A DNA stretch of 64,000 nucleotides, taken from assembly GCA_002701365.1 (NCBI GenBank), contig NZUK01000015.1, positions 21,117 to 85,116 of the forward strand, read 5' to 3'. Shown one piece after another: positions 56,717-64,000 of this stretch (its first letter is position 1; every line of letters starts with the position of its first letter). The notes beneath the pieces are model-generated. The model made no database searches and was not told the origin of the DNA. It saw nothing but the letters and a program-made list of their open reading frames with translations. The translations under genes were made by a program, and so were the position numbers. This DNA comes from Flavobacteriales bacterium. Its GTDB lineage: Bacteria > Bacteroidota > Bacteroidia > Flavobacteriales > TMED113.

Positions 56717-58318
56717 ATGAATAAGACATTATATATTATTGTTGTAATCTTTTTTTTTACTTTTTTATCTTGTCAAAAACCTAGCATTGAAATAGATAAT
56801 TGGTCACCAGAGTGGGCTATGCCAATCATTAATTCAACGATAACAATTGCTGATTTAATCCCTGAAAAAGGAACAACTCAGTATGATGAAGATGGATTTA
56901 TAAGGCTTAAATTTCGAAATGATTCAATTTATGTTTTAAATCCGGATTTATTATTAGGTATAACCGACTTAACTAGTTTAAATATTGATACTGCTGTGGT
57001 ATTGGAACAATTACTTATTTCTGCTGGAGAAAGTGATCCATTAGTATCTTTATTAATTGATCAATTTGATATTGAACTCCCGTTTCCAGAGGAAGGACAA
57101 GAAATTATAGGTCAACCATTTAGTATAATTAATGAGTCATTAATTGAGCCATTTAATTTTCAGTTTGACGAGTTCTCTCAAGCGTCTTTTGAATCGGGTG
57201 TACTGGAAATTGAAATCACAAATAATTTACCAATATCTATAGAAAATGTTCAGATTCAAATATCAACAGGTTATGATAATCCCGGAAATATTGAAATTTC
57301 GAATCTTTTACCAGGTGCTAGCACAAGTCAAACAATTGATTTGTCAGGTTTAACAATTAATAATAATATTGATATAGAAGTTATTAATTTAGAAATAGAA
57401 AATGTTGGTACAGATATAGTCCAGTTAACACCACAGACTGGTTTTGAAATACTTTTTTCAATTAATGATGTAGCTTTTAGCAATATTCTTTTTTCAATAG
57501 GTGGAGGAGTTGTTGATGTTGATCTAGCTTTATTTGAGGATTTCGATAGTGGTTTAATTCTTGGTGACCCAACATTTACAATTAATGTTAATAATCCATT
57601 TAATATTACGGGAGCTATTCAGGGAGATTTATTCGCATTTTCACAATATGGCTCATCAGATAGCTTACATGTAGATTTAGATGTTTTTCCTAATGGAACA
57701 AGTCAAGTAACTTATTATGAAGATCAAATTGGGGCTATTATTGCTTTGCCTCCCCAATCTCTTGAGTATAATGCTAGTGCTAGTATCGCTTTAAATCCAT
57801 TAGATTTTTCGCAAATTAATAGTAATACTTCTCTTTTGTTAGGTGTTGATATAGATTTTCCATTGAATGTTAATGCGGCTAATATTAGTTTAAGAGATAC
57901 TATTATTTTTGATGGCCTTGATTATGACATATCAAAAATAGAAAGATTATTGTTGCATTATAATCTTATTAATGGCTTCCCATTAGGTACGGAGTTTAAT
58001 TTAGTATTACATGATTCATTGAATCCTACATTTAATTTAGATACTCTTGAGTTTATAAGTTTAAATAATGCTGGAACTAATATTATTGACCCAGCGATTG
58101 TTGATGCACAAGGCTACGTAATTGAATCTGTTGTGTCCTCTGGTTTTTTAAATTTAACTGAGAATGAAATTGAAAATTTTCTTAGCACCAATAAAATTAT
58201 TGTAGATATCACTTTGAGTACTTCGAATTCTCAAAACGAAGAACAATATGTCAAAATATATTCTAACTATGAGTGTTTGTTAAAGATAGGTGTTGAAACA
58301 GAAATAAACTTTAATTAA
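56717..58318 (+). CDS. Large predicted lipoprotein, uncharacterised
   Basis: A 533-aa predicted lipoprotein: the signal ends in FTFLSC with the lipobox Cys at about residue 19. The rest is rich in Asn, Ile, Leu, Asp and Ser, with many short beta-strand-like repeats (for example IENVQIQISTG, IEISNLLPG, DLSGLTI), and WSPEWAMPIINSTITI after the cysteine, an opening that recurs in Bacteroidota outer-surface lipoproteins. No enzyme motif is seen. The DUF5723 outer membrane protein follows 1 bp after its stop, so the two are probably made together and located in the outer membrane. Function unknown. Confidence 0.75.
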   Translation: MNKTLYIIVVIFFFTFLSCQKPSIEIDNWSPEWAMPIINSTITIADLIPEKGTTQYDEDGFIRLKFRNDSIYVLNPDLLLGITDLTSLNIDTAVVLEQLLISAGESDPLVSLLIDQFDIELPFPEEGQEIIGQPFSIINESLIEPFNFQFDEFSQASFESGVLEIEITNNLPISIENVQIQISTGYDNPGNIEISNLLPGASTSQTIDLSGLTINNNIDIEVINLEIENVGTDIVQLTPQTGFEILFSINDVAFSNILFSIGGGVVDVDLALFEDFDSGLILGDPTFTINVNNPFNITGAIQGDLFAFSQYGSSDSLHVDLDVFPNGTSQVTYYEDQIGAIIALPPQSLEYNASASIALNPLDFSQINSNTSLLLGVDIDFPLNVNAANISLRDTIIFDGLDYDISKIERLLLHYNLINGFPLGTEFNLVLHDSLNPTFNLDTLEFISLNNAGTNIIDPAIVDAQGYVIESVVSSGFLNLTENEIENFLSTNKIIVDITLSTSNSQNEEQYVKIYSNYECLLKIGVETEINFN

Positions 58319-58319
58319 T

Positions 58320-59600
58320 ATGCAATTAAATAAAATATTTTTTGTGCTTTATTTTCTCATTTCCTTGAATTTATATTCACAGGTTAATTCAAGTTTATTT
58401 AATAATATGCTCTTTGATCAAAATATTGAATTTTTAAAAAAAGATTCATCTTATACACATGTTTTGCAATTACCTGCCTTAGGTTTTTATATTAATGTGT
58501 TTTCTAATCCAAGTATTGCACGTTTTACCAGTATTAATGATAATCAAATTATTATTGATTTAAATCAGTATAAAAATAGTATTCGTGATATTTCAAACCA
58601 TATATTAGATGTTGAAAATAGATTATTTTACTATGCTTATCGACATAAAAACCATGTCTATTCAATGGGAGTTGATCATCGTTTTTTTTTCGAACTTTCA
58701 TTTTCTAAAGAATTTGCTTCTTTATTTATTGATGGCAATTATCAATTTTTAAATCAAGCAATTCATTTTGGAGATGATCAAAATCTACACTCTATGAATT
58801 ATTTTTCTATATTTTTAGGGTTTACAAAACAAATCAATAATAATATTTTTATCGGCTCTAAATTAAAAATCCTTAATGGAATTTCTTTGTTGGGTTCGGA
58901 GTATTTTTATGTTAATTTTTTAACTTCTGAAAACTATGGAACTTCATCTAATCCATATTCTTCTTTTTTGTATCCGGATGTAAATTTTTTTATTAATACC
59001 GACAATAATATTGGATCAAATTTAGGTTTAGCTACAGACATTTATGTTAAATATGATTACTCTGAAAAATTGAGTATTTACACATCAGTATTTGATTTAG
59101 GTTTTATTACATGGAATGAATCTCACTATAGGTCTAGAGGTTACTTGCAGTTTGATGGTCTAGATTATGAATTAGATCAAATTTTAACAACCGAATTTAA
59201 TAATTTAAAAGATTCTGTGTTAAATATTTTTGATTTTGAACAACAAAATAGTATTAAAAGGTCAAGGTTAATACCTTTTAATATTGATGTTGGTTTGAGT
59301 TATCAATTAAATTCAACAGGTTTTCTAAAACCATCTTTTCATATGAAAAAACTTGCCAGATCAATTCTTTATAGTGGGTCTCTTGCTTATGAAATGAATT
59401 TTGAACAACATCAGATTTCTTTGACACCAAGTTACTCGTTTAATAAATTTAATTATACCAATTTATCGATTAGTCTTAATAAAAAATGGCATTCTAAATT
59501 GCATACCAATTTCTACTTTTCTGATCTTATTTCTTTAATAAATACAAAAAATAGTGGGAATGCGATAGGTTTAGGGATAGAAATTTATCTACTTTTTTAA
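58320..59600 (+). CDS. DUF5723-type outer membrane protein
   Basis: A 426-aa exported protein with a signal peptide (ISLNLYSQ) and alternating hydrophobic segments that suggest a beta-barrel, ending in the aromatic-terminated strand GIEIYLLF. The N-terminal block with NSSLFNNMLFDQN and the YSMGVDHRFFFELSFSKEF region fit the Bacteroidota DUF5723 family, function unknown. It starts one base after the lipoprotein stop and shares TTAA at its end with the dihydroorotase-like gene. Confidence 0.78.
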   Translation: MQLNKIFFVLYFLISLNLYSQVNSSLFNNMLFDQNIEFLKKDSSYTHVLQLPALGFYINVFSNPSIARFTSINDNQIIIDLNQYKNSIRDISNHILDVENRLFYYAYRHKNHVYSMGVDHRFFFELSFSKEFASLFIDGNYQFLNQAIHFGDDQNLHSMNYFSIFLGFTKQINNNIFIGSKLKILNGISLLGSEYFYVNFLTSENYGTSSNPYSSFLYPDVNFFINTDNNIGSNLGLATDIYVKYDYSEKLSIYTSVFDLGFITWNESHYRSRGYLQFDGLDYELDQILTTEFNNLKDSVLNIFDFEQQNSIKRSRLIPFNIDVGLSYQLNSTGFLKPSFHMKKLARSILYSGSLAYEMNFEQHQISLTPSYSFNKFNYTNLSISLNKKWHSKLHTNFYFSDLISLINTKNSGNAIGLGIEIYLLF

Positions 59601-60880
59601 TTATTAATTTGAATTTTACTTTTATTAATAATTCCAATTGGCTTACCGATAAATTCATAATTAATAAAAGGAGTATTTTTTGACATGGATGCTATGTCGT
59701 TGTTTGAATATGTCCATTTTTGTGCTGGGTTAAATAAAGTCATGTTAGCGTATTCCCCAACTTCAATTTTTGTTACTGGCAGTCCTAAGATTTTTCTAGG
59801 ATTTAAACAAATTAAATCAATAATTTTAGATAATTCAATCTTTTTATTTAGCATTGTATTTATAATAGGAAAAACTGTTTCCAAACCAATGATACCAAAC
59901 TTAGCTAATGCAAATTCACATTTTTTTCTCTCGGATTCAATAGGTGTATGATCTGATGATATTGCGTCGATAGTTCCATCTATAATCCCTTTGATTAATG
60001 CTTGCCGAGTTTTTTCATCTCTCAGAGGTGGAATTACTTTTAAATTAGTATCAAAATTATTAAAGTTTTCTTCAGATAATATAATTTGGTGTGCTGCTAC
60101 ATTAGTTGATATGTTTAATTTTTCTTTTTTAGCTTTTTTAATCAGCTTCACTGATTCAGTTGTTGATATATTTGATATATGTAATTTTGATTGAGTATAT
60201 TTTAGAATCTCTAAATCCCGTAAAATGATTAGTGTTTCTGCTAATTCGGGTGACGGAGACAATCCTGTTTGAGTACTAATTATTCCTTCATTGATTTGTC
60301 CAAATTTATTTATGTTTTTATCTAGACAAGAACTCATAATAAGTCCATTAAAATTCTTTACATATTCCAATGCGATATTCATTAACATGGCATTTTGAAT
60401 AGTTTTTTTATCATCAGTAAATGCAACCGCACCATGTTTGTACATTTCAAACATTTCTGTAATTTCTTGTTGTTGGCAACCTTTTGTTATACATCCAGTA
60501 GGTAGCACATCTACAATATGATGCATACTTTTTTTGATTAGAAAAATAATATCGGTTTTATTTTCTATTGGAGGTTTTGTATCAGGCATACTTACGATTC
60601 CTGTAAATCCACCTTTTGCCGCAGAGTTTAATCCGGTCTCTATAGTTTCTCTATGTTCTCGTCCAGGTTCACCTATTCTTGAATGTAAATCCAGCCATCC
60701 TGGAGAGATATGTAGATTCGGAAAGTCGGTTTCAAAAAAAGGATCAGAAAATTGAATATTAGTTCCAATTTCTTTAATAAAACCATCTTTGATTAAAATA
60801 TCTTTTTTAGTACCATTATACTGAGATTGTGAATCTATAATTGTCACATTTCTAATTAGGATATTCTTTAAATCTTCCAT
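59597..60880 (-). CDS. Dihydroorotase-like protein lacking key metal ligands
   Basis: A 427-aa amidohydrolase-fold protein closest to dihydroorotase (class I). The scaffold is kept: ISPGWLDLHSRIGEPGREHRETI, GGFTGIVSMPDTKPP, GQINEGIISTQTGL, HISNISTTESV, SSDHTP and LNPRKILGL. But residues that hold the metals are changed: HxH is H-S-R (Arg68), the HAED-type histidine region is SSCLD (Ser184), and the CH-V-S-T histidine is Asn227; Asp300 remains. It is therefore probably not catalytic, as with the known inactive dihydroorotase partners of aspartate transcarbamoylase. A true PyrC should exist elsewhere. It overlaps the BatA gene by 13 nt. Confidence 0.83.
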   Translation of the reverse strand: MEDLKNILIRNVTIIDSQSQYNGTKKDILIKDGFIKEIGTNIQFSDPFFETDFPNLHISPGWLDLHSRIGEPGREHRETIETGLNSAAKGGFTGIVSMPDTKPPIENKTDIIFLIKKSMHHIVDVLPTGCITKGCQQQEITEMFEMYKHGAVAFTDDKKTIQNAMLMNIALEYVKNFNGLIMSSCLDKNINKFGQINEGIISTQTGLSPSPELAETLIILRDLEILKYTQSKLHISNISTTESVKLIKKAKKEKLNISTNVAAHQIILSEENFNNFDTNLKVIPPLRDEKTRQALIKGIIDGTIDAISSDHTPIESERKKCEFALAKFGIIGLETVFPIINTMLNKKIELSKIIDLICLNPRKILGLPVTKIEVGEYANMTLFNPAQKWTYSNNDIASMSKNTPFINYEFIGKPIGIINKSKIQINN

Positions 60881-62880
60881 ATTTTAAGCAAAAGTAATTC
60901 AATTATTAATAATAGTATTGCTATTATTATAAAAATATGTTCTAAAGAATTATTCTTTTTATTTTCTTCGTATTTTTTAGAAATATGATTGCTTTCTAAC
61001 GTTAGAAAATCAATATCGTTATTTTGAAACATTTTTTTAATTTGATTTTTATGCAAAAAGATCATCTTACTTTCATGTCTATCATAATTAAAAGTAATTA
61101 GTTGTTTTTGATTATTAATAGATAATTCATAAGATCCATCTTGTTTAATTTTATTTTCAAAATTAATTAATGTCCTTTGATCAGAAAAAATAGTTATAGG
61201 TATCATGTCAAAAGAAATATCTTTTTTTAAATGTATGATATCACTTTTTACAATATTATTTTGCTCTATAATTGTTTCGTTTTTAATAACATGATATATG
61301 TTGCGATTTTTAAGATGCATAATTACTGAATTATATATACATGGCACAAATAATGCGTGTTCAGCAAAATTATTGTGTTCCCGATTTAAATCACTAAATA
61401 GAAGAAATATATGGCCTTTCCCATATAAGTATTCGGCTAAAAATGGATCATTGTTTATAAATTTTAAAACCTCTCTTTTTTGTGCATTTTTATTTTCTTT
61501 TATATTAAAATAATTATTTACTACAGGTAAATTAATACTGTTATGTTTTCTTTTAAAAACATTTTTGAACAAATCATTACTATAATTAATCAATTCTAAT
61601 TTATTCTCATTTTTTGTCCATTTTGAAATAAAATCAGTATTAATTAATTGAAATAAAGAATTATAAGAATCTAGATTAGCGTTAGGATTTAAAAATATAA
61701 ATAAATTACCTCCTTTTTTTATGTATTTTTCTAGTTTTTGTATAAGTGCTCGCGATAATTCACTTAATTGATCTAGTATAATTAATTGAGAATGTATTAA
61801 CTCTTCGTAGTTAATGAAGTCTATATTGTATTGTTTTGATTTAAATAAAGAATCAGAAAAAATATTGTTTAAATAGTGACTTGTTGTATCATCATAAATT
61901 GTAGAGATATGTATTTTTTCTTCTGTTGAATATGAAAAATATAATTGGTTATCAAATTCAATTGATGAATCTTCAATTTTTAGTTGACCTTCAACGATAC
62001 TGGTTTTTATTGGGTTGCTATAGTGAAATTCTTCAGTTATAGTTTTATTTGCAGGAATTTCTATACTATGGAGTGATTTTTGTTGTCCATTAATTAATAA
62101 ACTTACTTTAAAAACTTGATTATTTTCACTATGGTTAGTAAATTGGGAGATTAACTTTTCAATTGTATTTCTATTCCTAATTGGAGTTTCAAAATAACAA
62201 GTATCAATACTAATATTATTACCATTTTTAGACTTTAGCCATCCAATTTGAGTGTTAAAATGGTTATTTATAATTAGCTGCTCGTTATTAGATTTTATTT
62301 TCTGAAAGTCGGAAAATATATATAAACTATTTGTTTCTGTACTATCAATTACTTGATTGTATCGATTGACTATGGTTTGTATTTTATGTGTTGATCCAGA
62401 TATAGGTATTTCATTAATTATATCAATAGCTTGTTTAGGTGAGTACCATTTTTGATATTTTTTATTAAAATCATTTGTTAGGATCAGTACTTTTTGATTG
62501 GTTTCTAATTTTTTTAAAATATTTTTAGCATTATTCTTTGCATAGTCAATTAACATTGTGTTATTATCATCCATTCTTTCCATGCTAAATGAATTATCAA
62601 TATAAAAACCAATTTTCTCAGCTTTTTTTTGATTAGTTTTTTTTTGCAAATAGGGTATAGCAAAAGCAAATATTACACTTGTGATCAGCATGATCCTGGC
62701 TAAAAGTATCAGCCATCGTTTTATTTCATATTTTGATTTTGTTTTTTGTTCTACTTCTTTAAGAAACTTGATGCTACTGAAATAAATCTTTTTATGTTTT
62801 CGAAAATTAAACAAGTGAATTATGACAGGAATAGCCAGTAATAATAGATAATAGAAAATCGATGGTTTTGAGAATTCCAT
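60868..62880 (-). CDS. BatA-domain membrane protein with vWA-like region
   Basis: A 670-aa protein. The N-terminal BatA domain (FSKPSIFYYLLLLAIPVIIHLFNFRKHKKIYFSSIKFLKEVEQ) has two helices at about 8-24 and 55-77, then a von Willebrand A-like region beginning IGFYIDNSFSMERMDDN (MIDAS-like D-N-S-x-S, about 93-97), a long periplasmic part, and a C-terminal helix at about 648-667 followed by K-I-W-K-I. The vWA and C-terminal helix arrangement is common in Bacteroidota, often next to a dihydroorotase gene as here. Role unknown, possibly in envelope stress or aerotolerance by analogy with Bat proteins. Confidence 0.86.
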   Translation of the reverse strand: MEFSKPSIFYYLLLLAIPVIIHLFNFRKHKKIYFSSIKFLKEVEQKTKSKYEIKRWLILLARIMLITSVIFAFAIPYLQKKTNQKKAEKIGFYIDNSFSMERMDDNNTMLIDYAKNNAKNILKKLETNQKVLILTNDFNKKYQKWYSPKQAIDIINEIPISGSTHKIQTIVNRYNQVIDSTETNSLYIFSDFQKIKSNNEQLIINNHFNTQIGWLKSKNGNNISIDTCYFETPIRNRNTIEKLISQFTNHSENNQVFKVSLLINGQQKSLHSIEIPANKTITEEFHYSNPIKTSIVEGQLKIEDSSIEFDNQLYFSYSTEEKIHISTIYDDTTSHYLNNIFSDSLFKSKQYNIDFINYEELIHSQLIILDQLSELSRALIQKLEKYIKKGGNLFIFLNPNANLDSYNSLFQLINTDFISKWTKNENKLELINYSNDLFKNVFKRKHNSINLPVVNNYFNIKENKNAQKREVLKFINNDPFLAEYLYGKGHIFLLFSDLNREHNNFAEHALFVPCIYNSVIMHLKNRNIYHVIKNETIIEQNNIVKSDIIHLKKDISFDMIPITIFSDQRTLINFENKIKQDGSYELSINNQKQLITFNYDRHESKMIFLHKNQIKKMFQNNDIDFLTLESNHISKKYEENKKNNSLEHIFIIIAILLLIIELLLLKIWKI

Positions 62881-62921
62881 TATTGTAAAATTAACTCATT
62901 TTGCATTACTATCATATATAA

Positions 62922-63572
62922 TTAAATAATTTCACCATCTTCAATTTGAATTATTCTATCACATATTTTTGACAATTTGTTATTGTGTGTTATTATCAAA
63001 AAAGTGGTATTAAAACGATTCCTTATTTCATCAAATAATTTAAACATTGATTGAGAGTGTTTTGAATCTAGATTTCCTGATGGCTCGTCAGCAAGTATTA
63101 ATTTTGGTGAATTGATGAGCGCTCTGGCTATTGCTACTCTTTGTTGCTCGCCTCCAGACATTTGTGCTGGTTTTTTGTTTTTTTGATCAACAATATTTAA
63201 ATCCTCCATTAATTGTAAAGCAGTGTTTTTGGCGTCCTTAAACGAGTGGCCAGCAATTAGTGATGGCATACAAATATTTTCTAATCCCGAAAATTCAGGT
63301 AGTAAATTATGGAATTGAAAGACAAATCCAATTTCTTGATTTCTGAAAAAACATCTTTGTTTTTCATTGAATAAGGTAATATCTTTTGTATTAAATATTA
63401 TTTTTCCAGAATCTATAGAGTCTAATAATCCAATTGATTTTAGAAGTGTTGTTTTACCTGCTCCTGAAGGACCTTGTAAGGCCACTATTTCATTTTCTTT
63501 GATCTCTAAACTAACATTATTTAAAACATTATGATTGCTAAAGGATTTAATAATATTTTTTACTTCAATCAT
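62922..63572 (-). CDS. ABC transporter ATP-binding protein, LolD-like
   Basis: A 216-aa ATPase subunit with Walker A GPSGAGKTT at 34-42, Q-loop FVFQFHNLLPEFSGLENICMP, signature MSGGEQQRVAIARAL, Walker B LILADEPSGNLD and the switch ITHN. The FHNLLPEF motif and short length match the LolD/MacB-type ATPases that power lipoprotein release or tripartite export. The permease is not in the window. It lies 41 bp from the BatA gene and 9 bp from the DUF5916 gene on the same strand. Confidence 0.9.
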   Translation of the reverse strand: MIEVKNIIKSFSNHNVLNNVSLEIKENEIVALQGPSGAGKTTLLKSIGLLDSIDSGKIIFNTKDITLFNEKQRCFFRNQEIGFVFQFHNLLPEFSGLENICMPSLIAGHSFKDAKNTALQLMEDLNIVDQKNKKPAQMSGGEQQRVAIARALINSPKLILADEPSGNLDSKHSQSMFKLFDEIRNRFNTTFLIITHNNKLSKICDRIIQIEDGEII

Positions 63573-63581
63573 ATAGAATAG

Positions 63582-64000
63582 TTAAAAATTAAATATTTTA
63601 AGTTTGTTTCGATTATTATTATGTATTTTTTGATGAATAGTAAAATAATCTAAGTAGGATGTAAATTTAGCAGAAATTATATTAGTTGGTGTATTTTCGA
63701 AAAATCTATTTAAGTTATTGAAAAAAATTACCTCTATGCTATCATTACTTTTTGTCAGTTGATTTTGCCATACAATAGATAACGTTGAACCTGCTTTATA
63801 TTCCCACGATATGTTAAAATCTAAATTCCATGTATTAAAACTTATATCCTCACAATCTGCGCAATTGATTTTATTTAAATATCCATTATCACCTAAAGAA
63901 TAGTATTCGTGATTATTAATTGTTGACCAATAGTGCCTAGCGATGATTTTTGAATGTAATTTATTGTTAATACTATAATTTAGAATCAATTTATTTGTAA
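63582..64000 (-). CDS. DUF5916-type protein, C-terminal part, truncated by window edge
   Basis: The minus-strand frame is open from the right edge to a stop at 63582 (about 139 codons). The end of the protein is beta-rich with NTWNLDFNISWEYKAGSTLSIVWQNQ, the W-E-Y-K-x-G-S-x-L-x-x-V-W motif of the C-terminal barrel in DUF5916 proteins of Bacteroidota (usually paired with an N-terminal carbohydrate-binding-like domain). It is therefore likely an outer membrane protein; the function is not known. The N-terminus lies outside the window. Confidence 0.8.
   Translation of the reverse strand, partial: TNKLILNYSINNKLHSKIIARHYWSTINNHEYYSLGDNGYLNKINCADCEDISFNTWNLDFNISWEYKAGSTLSIVWQNQLTKSNDSIEVIFFNNLNRFFENTPTNIISAKFTSYLDYFTIHQKIHNNNRNKLKIFNF

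Noticed and set aside
1..64000. tRNA, rRNA, CRISPR arrays, insertion sequences, prophage
   Set aside because: Spacers were read for GTTCGA-type T-loops, spaced direct repeats, and transposase or integrase motifs; none was convincing.

Overview
The window is a gene-dense, AT-rich stretch (about 30% GC by eye) of a Bacteroidota chromosome, most likely class Flavobacteriia. Signs of this are a TTTG / TAnnTTTG promoter before rpsF, family-specific genes (DUF4293, DUF5683, DUF5723, DUF6438, BatA-type, WbqC, C-terminal DUF5916), a eukaryote-like dimeric NADP isocitrate dehydrogenase, AcnB, and the gene orders parA-parB-DUF5683-dapB-lepB-wbqC and rho/DUF4293. The packing resembles streamlined marine flavobacteria. 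Genus cannot be told from the sequence. No rRNA, tRNA, CRISPR array, transposase or phage gene was seen. No stretch over 300 bp lacks a gene.

Layout. 1-10.8 kb: truncated DPP-IV-like peptidase, FAD-linked oxidase, FkbM methyltransferase, a fatty-acid-hydroxylase / surE / small membrane protein / lpxB run, then a minus-strand block dnaX-icd-tlpA-lipoprotein-pspC. 10.9-22.3 kb: rpsF-rpsR-rplI, acnB, a glucosaminidase, an MFS transporter, a frameshifted L-2-hydroxyglutarate oxidase, purB, two membrane proteins, an HSDR_N-type protein and holA. 22.3-38.9 kb: TonB-linked receptor, pyrG-yidC-DUF6438, an MBL hydrolase, mpl, rho, DUF4293, a YfcE-type phosphodiesterase, truA, an ABC exporter and uvrA. 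39-46.2 kb: ECF sigma factor with an unlisted 47-aa ORF, nth, bcp, recA, a TPR lipoprotein and the operon thrS-infC-rpmI-rplT. 46.3-64 kb: acyl-CoA carboxylase beta, wbqC, lepB, dapB, DUF5683, parB, parA, DoxX, a large uncharacterised protein, a PhnP-like hydrolase, kdsA, an envelope lipoprotein, DUF5723, a dihydroorotase-like protein, a BatA protein, a LolD-like ATPase and a truncated DUF5916 protein.

Most genes are housekeeping. They cover replication and repair (dnaX, holA, recA, uvrA, nth), translation (rpsF, rpsR, rplI, infC, rpmI, rplT, thrS, truA), envelope building (lpxB, kdsA, mpl, lepB, yidC), the TCA cycle (icd, acnB) and chromosome partition (parAB). I found no clearly new defence or mobile system. 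The points most worth a second look are: lhgO split by a -1 frameshift at in-phase A-rich slippery heptamers; infC with no ATG/GTG/TTG start and an apparent AUA start; a 10-bp inverted repeat in the rpmI-rplT spacer that could be an L20 control element; convergent gene pairs that share one TTAA as both stop codons; and enzymes that lack their usual metal ligands (dihydroorotase, Nth, DnaX).
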